NCBI RefSeq assembly: GCF_037027445.1
Contig: NZ_JBANDL010000002.1
Location: forward strand, 3,844,001-3,908,000
DNA from: Lysobacter firmicutimachus
GTDB taxonomy: Bacteria; Pseudomonadota; Gammaproteobacteria; Xanthomonadales; Xanthomonadaceae
Reading direction: 5' to 3'
DNA: 64,000 nt
The notes under the pieces were generated by a model. The model was given only the letters and a program-made list of their open reading frames with translations. It did no database searches and was not told the DNA's origin. Below are positions 47,075-54,665 of the stretch, one piece after another. Positions within the stretch are counted from its first letter, which is position 1. Every line of letters begins with the position of its first letter. Made by a program: the position numbers and the translations under genes.

Positions 47075-47658
47075 GCCTGTTCTCCGAGCCGCGCGCGCAG
47101 CAGGCCGCGCGCGCGATGCAATTGCGCCTTGGAACTGCCGACCGCCATGCCCAGTTCGGCGGCGATCTCCTCGTGTTTCCAGCCTTCCACGTCGTACAGG
47201 ACCAGCACCGCGCGGGCCCGCGGCGGCAGGGTCGCGACCGCCCGCTCCAGGTCCATCGACAGCGCGGTGACGTGACCGGCGGAGTCGGCACTGCCGATCC
47301 CGTCGAAGGCGTCTTCGTCGTTGTCTTCCAGTGGCCGGCTGCGGCGCCCGCGCAGTTCCATCAGGGCGGTGTTGACCGCCAGCCGGTGCAGCCAGGTGCC
47401 GAAGGCCGACTCGAAGCGGAAGGTCGGCAGCGCTTGCCAGGCGCGCACGAAGGCTTCTTGGGTCAGATCCTCGGCGCGGGCGCCGGCGTGGCCGACCAGG
47501 CGCGCGATCACGCCATGGACCCGGCCGGCGTGGCGTCGGTACAGCGTCTCGAAGGCGGCCACGCCGCCGGACGCGGCCGCCGCCACCAGTGCGCGGTCGT
47601 CGTCGGCCTCGGCTGGGGCGGCGAAATCGGGTAGGGAGTCGGTCACGGCGGTCAGCAT
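47071..47658 (-). CDS. ECF-family RNA polymerase sigma factor
   Basis: A 195-residue sigma70-family factor of the extracytoplasmic-function class. Region 2 (about 35-100): FETLYRRHAGRVHGVIARLV, DLTQEAFVRAWQALPTFR, TWLHRLAVNTALMELR; region 4 (about 130-185): LPPRARAVLVLYDVEGWKHE, EIAAELGMAVGSSKAQLHRA. Start taken at the ATG at 47658; the ATG at 47700 would add 14 residues unlike the family. It overlaps the anti-sigma-like gene (ATGA), and the DUF4097 gene follows, a classic sigma/anti-sigma/target arrangement. Such operons usually activate their own promoter; I could not identify it in the repeat-rich upstream sequence. Confidence 0.94.
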   Translation of the reverse strand: MLTAVTDSLPDFAAPAEADDDRALVAAAASGGVAAFETLYRRHAGRVHGVIARLVGHAGARAEDLTQEAFVRAWQALPTFRFESAFGTWLHRLAVNTALMELRGRRSRPLEDNDEDAFDGIGSADSAGHVTALSMDLERAVATLPPRARAVLVLYDVEGWKHEEIAAELGMAVGSSKAQLHRARGLLRARLGEQA

Positions 47659-47750
47659 ACTGAGTCCGATGCGGGGCCGGGACTCAGGGTTTAAGCGCAT
47701 TCGCAGCGGAACAACGCAGCCCGCCGGCTCGGCCGCCGCAACCCGCGCGC

Positions 47751-47980
47751 CCTCCCCTCATCCGGCCCTTCGGGCCATCGTCTCCCGCAAACGGGAGAAG
47801 GCAACTGCGGCTCGGCTTAAGCGCCTCTCCCGCTTGTGGGAGAGGGTTGGGGTGAGGGCAAACCCGCGCAGCGGCATCTCGACCACAGCCGCCCGCTCGC
47901 CCTCACCCGGCCCCTCGGGCCACCTTCTCCCGCTCGCGGGAGAAGGGAGCGCTCACCCCCGCCGCACGCGGGAGAGGCAG
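47751..47980. repeat. Cluster of CTCTCCCGC-type intergenic inverted repeats
   Basis: Four related units between the sigma gene and pckG: one with hairpins at 47764-47776 and 47781-47798 (TCTCCCG/CGGGAGA), one in inverse orientation at 47824-47845 (CCTCTCCC/GGGAGAGG), one at 47905-47946 like the first, and a partial one to 47980. The same CTCTCCCGC core occurs in the palindrome after the chitinase (19080-19103). They are placed where the two transcripts need ending but carry no T tract. Confidence 0.85.
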
Positions 47981-47998
47981 ACTTCGGCCATCGCTCGC

Positions 47999-49804
47999 TC
48001 AGCCCTTCAGCGCGGCCGCGATGCGCTGCTGCTCGTCGTGCAGCGCCTGCGGCATGCGCGGGCCGTACTCGCGCAGGTACTCGCCGATGCTGTCGAATTC
48101 GTCGCTCCAGCCGGCGTGGTCGAAGCCGAACAACTTGGCTTGGGCCTCCTCGCTCAGGCTGACGCCGTCGAGATTGAGGTCGCCGGCCTTCGGCAGGTGA
48201 CCGATCGGCGTTTCGCTGGCGCCGGCCTCGCCCTTGACCCGGCCGATCATCCACTCGATCACGCGCAGGTTGTCGCCGAAGCCCGGCCACAGGAACTTGC
48301 CGTCGTCGCCCTTGCGGAACCAGTTGACGTGGAAGACCTTGGGCAGCTGGGCGCCGGCCTGGTCGAACGACAGCCAGTGACCGAAGTAGTCGGCGAAGTT
48401 GTAGCCGCAGAACGGCTTCATCGCCATCGGGTCGCGGCGCATCACGCCGACCGCGCCGGTCGCGGCGGCGGTGGTTTCCGAGCCCATCGCGGCGCCGACC
48501 AGCACGCCGTGGGTCCAGTCGCGGGCCTCGAACACCAGCGGCACCAGCGAGGCGCGGCGGCCGCCGAACACGATCGCCGAGATCGGCACGCCGGCCGGGT
48601 TCTCGGCTTCCGGCGAGTAGCTCGGGCACTGCTTGGCCGAGACGGTGAAGCGCGCGTTGGGATGCGCGGCCGGGCCCTTGGCGGCGTCATAGGCGTTGCC
48701 GCGCCAGTCGGTGACCGGGGTCTGGCCGTTGTCCAGGCCTTCCCACCACGGCTGTCCGTCGGCGGTGACGCCGACGTTGGTGAAGATGGTGTTGTTCTGG
48801 ATCGACTGGAGCGCGTTCGGGTTGGACTTGGCCGAAGTGCCCGGCGCGACGCCGAAGTAGCCGGCTTCCGGGTTGATCGCGTACAGGCGGCCGTCGGCGC
48901 CCGGACGCATCCAGCAGATGTCGTCGCCGACCGTCCACACCTTCCAGCCGGCCTGGCGGTAGCCTTCCGGCGGAATCAGCATGGCCAGATTGGTCTTGCC
49001 GCAGGCCGACGGGAACGCCGCGGCGACGTAATGGGTCTCGCCCTGCGGGTTCTCGATGCCGACGATCAGCATGTGCTCGGCCAGCCAGCCCTCCTGGCGC
49101 GCCTGGTGCGAGGCGATGCGCAGGGCGTGGCACTTCTTGCCGAGCAGGGCGTTGCCGCCGTAGCCCGAGCCGAACGACTTGATCGTCAGTTCGTCGGGGA
49201 AATGCATGATGAAACGGCGCTCCGGGTCGAGCTCGCCGATCGAATGCAGGCCGCGCACGAACGAATCGCCGCGCTCGATGCGCGCGAGCGCCGCGGCGCC
49301 CATGCGGGTCATCACCCGCATGTTGGCGACCACGTACGGCGAATCGGTGATCTCCACGCCGCAACGCGCCAGCGGCGAGTCGATCGGGCCCATGCAGTAC
49401 GGGATCACGTACAGGGTGCGGCCCTGCATGCAGCCGTCGAACAGCGCGTCCATCTTGGCGTGCGCTTCGGCCGGCGCCATCCAGTGATTGTTCGGGCCGG
49501 CGTCGTCGCGTTCGCGGGTGCAGACGAAGGTCAGGTGCTCGACGCGGGCGACGTCGTCGGGATGCGAGCGGTGCAGATAGCTGCCCGGATGAGTGTCCTG
49601 ATTGAGCTTTTCCAGAGTGCCGTCGGCAAGCATCTGCGCGATCAGCGCTTCGTTCTCGGCATCGCTGCCGTCGCACCAGTGGATCTTGTCCGGACGAGTC
49701 AGCGCGGCGACCTGCGCCACCCAGTGATTGAGGGCCGGCAACGAACTGCCCGCGCTCCCCGGCACGGCAGTCGCGGGGGCGGGATCTTTCAAATTGGCAT
49801 TCAC
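47999..49804 (-). CDS. pckG: Phosphoenolpyruvate carboxykinase (GTP)
   Basis: Converts oxaloacetate and GTP to PEP, CO2 and GDP, the entry step of gluconeogenesis. Length is 601 residues, normal for the GTP-dependent class. Motifs: the hyper-reactive Cys268 and P-loop Lys270 in FPSACGKTN (kinase-1a), the Mn-binding region with TVGDDICWM, KKCHALRIAS, and the guanine site near the end (FCGYNFADYFGHW). It lies 40 bp downstream of the TetR gene on the same strand and may be co-transcribed with it, which would tie gluconeogenesis to the fatty-acid regulon next door. Confidence 0.98.
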   Translation of the reverse strand: MNANLKDPAPATAVPGSAGSSLPALNHWVAQVAALTRPDKIHWCDGSDAENEALIAQMLADGTLEKLNQDTHPGSYLHRSHPDDVARVEHLTFVCTRERDDAGPNNHWMAPAEAHAKMDALFDGCMQGRTLYVIPYCMGPIDSPLARCGVEITDSPYVVANMRVMTRMGAAALARIERGDSFVRGLHSIGELDPERRFIMHFPDELTIKSFGSGYGGNALLGKKCHALRIASHQARQEGWLAEHMLIVGIENPQGETHYVAAAFPSACGKTNLAMLIPPEGYRQAGWKVWTVGDDICWMRPGADGRLYAINPEAGYFGVAPGTSAKSNPNALQSIQNNTIFTNVGVTADGQPWWEGLDNGQTPVTDWRGNAYDAAKGPAAHPNARFTVSAKQCPSYSPEAENPAGVPISAIVFGGRRASLVPLVFEARDWTHGVLVGAAMGSETTAAATGAVGVMRRDPMAMKPFCGYNFADYFGHWLSFDQAGAQLPKVFHVNWFRKGDDGKFLWPGFGDNLRVIEWMIGRVKGEAGASETPIGHLPKAGDLNLDGVSLSEEAQAKLFGFDHAGWSDEFDSIGEYLREYGPRMPQALHDEQQRIAAALKG

Positions 49805-49844
49805 GGCATTGCTCTCCAGCCGGGGAAACGATAGGGAAACTTGT

Positions 49845-50489
49845 TTACGACGACGGAATGAGCGTGGCCATCATGTGCTCGACATAGGCCTCGAATTCGT
49901 CGTGTTGCATGCGGGTCTGGTGCAGCTGCAGGTTCAGCTGCAGGAAGCCGACGTAGGCGGCGTAGAGCAGGCGGGCGCGATGCTGCGCATCGGTGCGGCT
50001 GAGGCCGGCCTGGCGGAAGGAAGCGGTGAGGTAATCCAGGCGGCGTTCGGAAACGCGGCCGATCACCGGCTGCACGGCGGGATGATCCAGCGCCTTGAGC
50101 AACTCGGAATAGATGATGTGCGACTTGACCTCGTGCGCGACGAGGTGGAACAGCGAGCGCAGGCGCTGGCGCGGGTCCGGAATCGGTTCGAGCTGGCCGA
50201 ACACGGTTTCCTGCTCGACTTTTTCCCAACGCTCGAGCGCGGCCACCAGCAGCGCATCGCGCGAGGGGAAGTGCCAGTAGAAGCTGCCCTTGGTGACGCC
50301 GAGCCGGCGCGCCAGCGGCTCCACCGCCACCGCCGCGACGCCTTGTTCGGCGATCAGATCGAGGGCGGCCTGCGCCCAATCGTCGGCGCTCAATCGTCCG
50401 CTGCGCTCGGGTTTCGCCTCGGCCTTGGACTCGGTCGCGGCGGTCGTGTCGAGCTTCGGCTCGGGCTTGGTCGGGGCGGTCTGGCTCAT
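49845..50489 (-). CDS. TetR/AcrR-family transcriptional regulator
   Basis: A 214-residue TetR-type repressor. The N-terminal 35 residues are charged and low-complexity (repeated Lys/Glu/Pro); the HTH follows at about 36-80 (ADDWAQAALDLIAEQGVAAV, LARRLGVTKGSFYWHFPSRD). The rest is the helical ligand-binding domain. ATG at 50489 is preferred over a TTG three codons upstream. It is divergent from the FadE-type acyl-CoA dehydrogenase with 346 bp between starts, the usual position of an acyl-CoA-responsive repressor of beta-oxidation (FadR/PsrA/DesT type), so a fatty-acid ligand is the best guess. Confidence 0.9.
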   Translation of the reverse strand: MSQTAPTKPEPKLDTTAATESKAEAKPERSGRLSADDWAQAALDLIAEQGVAAVAVEPLARRLGVTKGSFYWHFPSRDALLVAALERWEKVEQETVFGQLEPIPDPRQRLRSLFHLVAHEVKSHIIYSELLKALDHPAVQPVIGRVSERRLDYLTASFRQAGLSRTDAQHRARLLYAAYVGFLQLNLQLHQTRMQHDEFEAYVEHMMATLIPSS

Positions 50490-50550
50490 GGATGACAAGT
50501 TTAACCATACGCCATGGTCGGGAACAGTACGCAGTGCAGCAAAAGCGACG

Positions 50551-50580
50551 GGAGTAGGGATTTGGGATTCGGGATTCGTT
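50551..50580 (+). repeat. Period-7 G-tract unit upstream of fadE, plus strand
   Basis: Four GGG runs exactly 7 bases apart (50551, 50558, 50565, 50572) separated by AGTA, ATTT, ATTC: one complete G-quadruplex motif on the plus strand. Confidence 0.85.
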
Positions 50581-50634
50581 CAAGCAAAAGCCCGAGTCCC
50601 ATTCAGAAACCCCACGCCCTTCCGGCCGCCGCGC

Positions 50635-50667
50635 ACGAATCCCCCAATCCCCACTCCCCAATCCCGC
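50635..50667 (-). repeat. Inverted period-7 C-tract unit next to the fadE promoter
   Basis: ACGAATCCC (50635-50643) is the exact inverse of GGGATTCGT (50572-50580). It is followed by CCCCAAT/CCCCACT heptamers, a G-quadruplex motif on the minus strand. It ends 7 bases before the -35 box. Confidence 0.8.
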
Positions 50668-50673
50668 GCCCGG

Positions 50674-50702
50674 TTGACAGCTCAGAAACGCGATTCCATA
50701 CT
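50674..50702 (+). promoter_or_regulatory. Promoter of the acyl-CoA dehydrogenase gene
   Basis: TTGACA (50674-50679), 17 bases, CATACT (50697-50702). Just downstream are two direct GCGTTTGA(A)TGCC repeats (about 50717-50742), a candidate operator for the divergent TetR protein. Confidence 0.75.
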
Positions 50703-50835
50703 CGGCCGTATGTTACGCGTTTGATGCCAGCGTTTGAATGCCGGGGCGCCGCACGGAGGCCGGTCCCGCCATCGCCGCCGGCGTCACGCGCATCCGACTA
50801 GCTTGAGTCTTAGCCGCATCCTCCGGAGCGCCGCC

Positions 50836-53322
50836 ATGAGTATCGCGATCCCCTTCCTTGCCTTCCTTCTCGTCGGCGCCATCGCCGCCTACCACCGCCT
50901 CCGTCTGCCGGTCTGGGCCGCGTTGACCGCCACCGTGCTGGTCGGCTGTTACCTGCTCGGCGCCAATCCGACCGCGACCGTCGTCGCCGCGGTGCTGGTC
51001 GCGCTGATCGCGGTGCCGCTGCTGATCCCGCAGATCCGCCTGCCGCTGATCACCAAGCCGCTGCTCGGCTTCTACACCAAGATCCTGCCGCCGCTGTCGG
51101 AAACCGAGCGCACCGCGCTGGAGGCCGGCACGGTCGGCTTCGAAGGCGAGCTGTTCTCGGGCAAGCCGGACTGGCAGCAGTTGCTGTCGCAGCCCAAGCC
51201 GGAGCTGACCGCCGAGGAGCAGGCCTTCCTCGACGGCCCGACCGAAGAGCTGTGCAAGATGACCAACGACTGGCAGATCACGCACATCGATGCGGACCTG
51301 TCGCCGGCGCTGTGGGACTTCGTCAAGAAGAACAAGTTCTTCGGCCTCAACATCCCGAAGGAATACGGCGGCCTGGGCTTCTCGGCGCTGGCCAACCACA
51401 AGGTGATCCAGAAGCTGGCTTCGGTGTCGAGCGTGGTCAGCTCCACCGTCGGCGTGCCCAACTCGCTGGGCCCGGCCGAGCTGCTGATGCACTACGGCAC
51501 CAAGGAGCAGAAGGAGCATTACCTGCCGCGCCTGGCCGACGGCCGCGAAGTGCCCTGCTTCGGCCTGACCGGCCCCTGGGCCGGTTCCGACGCGACCTCG
51601 ATTCCAGACTACGGCATCGTCACCATGGGCGACTGGAACGGCGCCCGCGTGGTCGGCGTCAAGCTCACCTTCGATAAGCGCTACATCACCCTGGCCCCGG
51701 TCGCGACCCTGATCGGCCTGGCCTTCCGCATGTACGACCCGGACGGCCTGATCGGCGACAAGCGCGACATCGGCATCACCCTGGCCCTGCTGCCGCGCGA
51801 CACCGCCGGGGTCGAAGTCGGCCGTCGCCACTTCCCGCTCAACTGCACCTTCCAGAACGGTCCGATTCACGGCAAGGAAGTGTTCATCCCGCTGAGCCAG
51901 CTGATCGGCGGCGAAGCCTATGCCGGCAAGGGCTGGCAGATGCTGGTCGAATGCCTGTCGATCGGCCGCTCGATCACCCTGCCCTCCTCCGGCAGCGGCG
52001 GCGCCAAGATGGGCGCGGTCGTGACCGGCGCCTACGCCCGCATCCGCAAGCAGTTCGGCCTGTCGGTCGGCCGCTTCGAAGGCGTCGAGGAAGCGCTGGC
52101 CCGCATCGCCGGTAAGGCCTATGCGATCAGCGCGCTGTCGCAGGCCACCGCGGCCGCGGTCGCACGCGGCGAAAACCCGGCCGTGCCCTCGACCATCGCC
52201 AAGTACCACTGCACCGAGATGGCGCGCGAAGTCGCCACCGACGTGATGGACATCCACGGCGGCAAGGGCATCATCCTCGGTCCGAAGAACTACGCCGGCC
52301 GCAACTGGCAGGCGCTGCCGATCATGATCACGGTCGAAGGCGCCAACATCATGACCCGCTCGCTGATGATCTTCGGCCAGGGCGCGATCCTGTGCCACCC
52401 GTGGGTGCTCAAGGAAATGAAGGCGGCGATGCTGCCGGACAAGGCGCAGGCGCTGCGCGAGTTCGACCAGAACCTGTTCGGCCACATCGGCTTCGCGATC
52501 TCCAACGCGGTGCGCAGCTGGTGGTTCGGCATCACCGGCGCCAAGCTCGGTGCCGCCCCGGGCGACACCTACACCCGCCGCTACTACCGCAAGCTCAACC
52601 GCTACTCGGCGACTCTGGCGCTGATGGCCGATACCTCGATGCTGCTGCTCGGCGGCAAGCTGAAGTTCAAGGAGTCGCTGTCGGGCCGCCTGGGCGACGT
52701 GCTGAGCCAGTTGTACATCGCCAGCAGCATGCTCAAGCGCTACGAGGACCAGGGCCGTCCGGCCGGCGACCAGCCGCTGTTGGCCTGGGCCTTCCACGAT
52801 GCCGTGCACAAGATCGAACTGGCCCTGTCCGGCGCGCTGCGCAACTTCCCGATCCGTCCGGTCGGCTGGCTGCTGTGGGCGCTGATCTTCCCCTGGGGCC
52901 GCCGCGCCCAGGCGCCGAGCGACCGCCTCGGCCACCGCGCCGCGTCGCTGCTGATGTCGCCCAACGACGCCCGCGACCGCCTCGCCGAGGGCGTGTTCAC
53001 CACCCCCTGCGCGAACAACCCGGCCGGCCGCATCAACAGCTACCTGCAGAAGGTGATCCTGGCCGAGCCGGTCGAGCGCAAGTTCCTCAAGGCGCTGAAG
53101 AACAGCGACATCCAGGCGCTGGACTTCGCCAGCCAGCTCGACGAAGGCGTGCGCGAAGGCTGGATCACCGCCGAGGAGCGCAAACAGCTGGAAGAACTGC
53201 GCGAGATGACCATCGACACCATCAGCGTCGACGACTTCGACGCCGCGGAACTGCGCTCGGCGGGCTACAAGCCCTACGCCGACGACGGCGGCCATCACGG
53301 CGATACCCGCGCGGCGGCGTAA
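50836..53322 (+). CDS. fadE: FadE-type acyl-CoA dehydrogenase, membrane-associated
   Basis: First step of fatty acid beta-oxidation: FAD-dependent formation of trans-2-enoyl-CoA. Length is 828 residues, as in the gammaproteobacterial FadE class (E. coli 814), not the 380-residue soluble type. Two hydrophobic stretches at the N-terminus (about 2-20 and 25-70) anchor it to the membrane. Dehydrogenase core about 120-600: FGLNIPKEYGGLGFSALAN, CFGLTGPWAGSDATSIPD, DIHGGKGIILGPKNYAGR, ITVEGANIMTRSLMIFGQG. The C-terminal 200 residues are the extra domain of this family. Divergent TetR gene upstream; own promoter; terminator at 53337. Confidence 0.95.
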   Translation: MSIAIPFLAFLLVGAIAAYHRLRLPVWAALTATVLVGCYLLGANPTATVVAAVLVALIAVPLLIPQIRLPLITKPLLGFYTKILPPLSETERTALEAGTVGFEGELFSGKPDWQQLLSQPKPELTAEEQAFLDGPTEELCKMTNDWQITHIDADLSPALWDFVKKNKFFGLNIPKEYGGLGFSALANHKVIQKLASVSSVVSSTVGVPNSLGPAELLMHYGTKEQKEHYLPRLADGREVPCFGLTGPWAGSDATSIPDYGIVTMGDWNGARVVGVKLTFDKRYITLAPVATLIGLAFRMYDPDGLIGDKRDIGITLALLPRDTAGVEVGRRHFPLNCTFQNGPIHGKEVFIPLSQLIGGEAYAGKGWQMLVECLSIGRSITLPSSGSGGAKMGAVVTGAYARIRKQFGLSVGRFEGVEEALARIAGKAYAISALSQATAAAVARGENPAVPSTIAKYHCTEMAREVATDVMDIHGGKGIILGPKNYAGRNWQALPIMITVEGANIMTRSLMIFGQGAILCHPWVLKEMKAAMLPDKAQALREFDQNLFGHIGFAISNAVRSWWFGITGAKLGAAPGDTYTRRYYRKLNRYSATLALMADTSMLLLGGKLKFKESLSGRLGDVLSQLYIASSMLKRYEDQGRPAGDQPLLAWAFHDAVHKIELALSGALRNFPIRPVGWLLWALIFPWGRRAQAPSDRLGHRAASLLMSPNDARDRLAEGVFTTPCANNPAGRINSYLQKVILAEPVERKFLKALKNSDIQALDFASQLDEGVREGWITAEERKQLEELREMTIDTISVDDFDAAELRSAGYKPYADDGGHHGDTRAAA

Positions 53323-53336
53323 GCCTTGCGGAACCG

Positions 53337-53363
53337 AAAACGGCGGCCTGGGGCCGCCGTTTT
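53337..53363 (+). terminator. Terminator after fadE
   Basis: A 12-bp stem AAAACGGCGGCC / GGCCGCCGTTTT with loop TGG: the A and T tracts are part of the stem, so it can work in both directions. Confidence 0.88.
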
Positions 53364-53369
53364 CGATAT

Positions 53370-53456
53370 GGGATTAGGGATTAGGGACTAGGGACTAGGG
53401 ACTAGGGATTAGGGATTAGGGATTTGGGATTTGGGATTTGGGATTTGGGATTTGGG
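53370..53456 (+). repeat. (GGGN4)13 heptamer array behind fadE
   Basis: Thirteen GGG runs at exact 7-base spacing from 53370 to 53456, spaced by ATTA, ACTA or ATTT. Capable of forming several consecutive G-quadruplexes on the plus strand. No gene reads through it credibly. Confidence 0.93.
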
Positions 53457-53491
53457 CATCCGGCATCCGGCATCCGGCATCCGGCATCCGG
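53457..53491. repeat. (CATCCGG)5 tandem repeat
   Basis: Five perfect 7-base units directly joined to the GGGN4 array, keeping the same period of 7. Together they make a 122-bp tract. Confidence 0.95.
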
Positions 53492-53655
53492 AACGATCAT
53501 GCCTCGGCGGAGTCCAGATCCAGCCGCGCGCACATCCCGTCTACCGTCATCCTCGCGAAGGGAGGACCCCGAGCCTTCAAAGCCATCTCGCGATAGAGCC
53601 GCTGGATTCATGCCCTAGCGGGATCGACGTCCGGAAGCCATCCGCCTCTTTCATC

Positions 53656-53680
53656 ATTCAATTCAATTCAATTCAATTCA
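53656..53680. repeat. Pentanucleotide microsatellite (ATTCA)5
   Basis: Five perfect ATTCA units end 20 bases before the ATG at 53700, in the leader of the hotdog-fold gene. Length change by slippage would alter promoter or ribosome-site spacing, not the reading frame. Confidence 0.92.
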
Positions 53681-53699
53681 GCCCAGCCCTGCCACCGCC

Positions 53700-54176
53700 A
53701 TGAGCGCCAACGTCCTCGCCCTCTACCGCAAGCTCACCCGCTACCCCGCCGGCCACTGGCTGTTCAGCCGCGCCGTCTGCTTCAAGGCGCCCTACTTCGC
53801 CAGCATCTCGCCGCGTTTCGAGTCCCTCGAACCGGGCCGTTGCAGCGCGACCATGCGCCACCGCCGCGCCATCACCAACCACCTCGGCACCGTCCACGCC
53901 ATCGCCATGTGCAACCTGGCCGAACTCACCGGCGGGGTGATGACCGACGTCAGCATCCCCCGGTCGATGCGCTGGATCCCGGTCGGCATGAGCGTGGAAT
54001 ATCTCAAGAAAGCGGTCGGCACGGTCCGCGCCGTCGCCACCCCGGCCGCACCCATCGTCGAATCCGACAGCGCCTACGACCTGCCGGTCGACGTCGTCGT
54101 CACCGATCCCGCCGGCGACGCGGTGTTCCGCGCCCGCATCGCGATGCGCGTCTCGCCCAAGCCCAAACGCGGCTGA
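53700..54176 (+). CDS. DUF4442 hotdog-fold protein (thioesterase-like)
   Basis: A 158-residue single-domain protein of the DUF4442 family, which adopts the hotdog fold of acyl-CoA thioesterases. Visible are the central helix context HRRAITNHLGTVHAIAMCNL, AELTGGVMTDVSIP, and the strands VVTDPAGDAVFRARIAMRV. In PaaI-type relatives the acidic residue that follows N-H-x-G-T-V-H is catalytic; here A-E-L-T-G fits that position. Position after fadE suggests acyl-CoA substrates, but a terminator and 377 bp separate them, so they are independent units. No clear ribosome site; the (ATTCA)5 repeat is 20 bases upstream. Confidence 0.88.
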   Translation: MSANVLALYRKLTRYPAGHWLFSRAVCFKAPYFASISPRFESLEPGRCSATMRHRRAITNHLGTVHAIAMCNLAELTGGVMTDVSIPRSMRWIPVGMSVEYLKKAVGTVRAVATPAAPIVESDSAYDLPVDVVVTDPAGDAVFRARIAMRVSPKPKRG

Positions 54177-54256
54177 TCCCGCGCTCCGGGCACAACCTGC
54201 GGCCGCAGGCCGGCGTAGCATCCGGCCCTAAGGCACTCGGCATCGGGAGACCTGCC

Positions 54257-54634
54257 ATGAGCGCAAGCGCCTGGATCTGGCTCGGCGGCCTGCACAGTCT
54301 GGCCTTCGCCGCCTTCCACATGGCCTTCTGGAAACTGTTCGGCTGGCGCCGCAACCTGCAGGCCGCCACCGTCGCCGACCGCGCGATCCTGCAGATCCTC
54401 AACCTGCGCCTGATCTACGTCCTGCTCGGCATCGCCGCGCTGTGCTTCTTCTACACCGACGAGCTGCGCAGCACCGCGCTGGGCCGCGCGGTGCTGGCCG
54501 GCATGGCCTTGTTCTGGGTCGGGCGGACGATCGAGCAGTTCGTGTTCCTGCGCATCAACCGGCCGATGATTCATGCGCTGACCGCGCTGTTCGTGCTCGG
54601 CGCGGCGGTTTTCGCTGCGCCGTTGTTCTATTGA
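54257..54634 (+). CDS. Small four-helix membrane protein
   Basis: A 125-residue integral membrane protein with four predicted helices (about 5-25, 45-65, 77-95 and 104-123). It starts MSASAWIWLGGLHSLAFAAF and has conserved-looking charged/His residues at the helix ends (GLHS, AFHMAFWKLFGWRR, IEQFVF). I do not recognise the family. GGGAGA precedes the ATG by 7 bases, which supports the start. It follows the hotdog-fold gene at 80 bp and may share its transcript; it converges on the MFS gene. Confidence 0.78.
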   Translation: MSASAWIWLGGLHSLAFAAFHMAFWKLFGWRRNLQAATVADRAILQILNLRLIYVLLGIAALCFFYTDELRSTALGRAVLAGMALFWVGRTIEQFVFLRINRPMIHALTALFVLGAAVFAAPLFY

Positions 54635-54665
54635 TCGGCACGCCCGGCAGCCCGGCGGCGACGAT

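Noticed and set aside
50713..53298. 861-codon minus-strand frame
   Set aside because: Antisense to fadE, no recognisable domains.
53370..53456. Telomere-like or replication-terminus sequence
   Set aside because: The TTAGGG-like look comes from a period-7 heptamer, not a hexamer, and it is internal to the chromosome; no linear-end features nearby.
53457..53491. Possible CRISPR-like array
   Set aside because: Units are 7 bp and directly adjacent without spacers; a simple tandem repeat.
53424..53618. Small frames through the GGGATTT and CATCCGG arrays
   Set aside because: They translate the microsatellites themselves (G-I-W-D-L and H-P-A-S-G-I-R repeats) and have no ribosome site.
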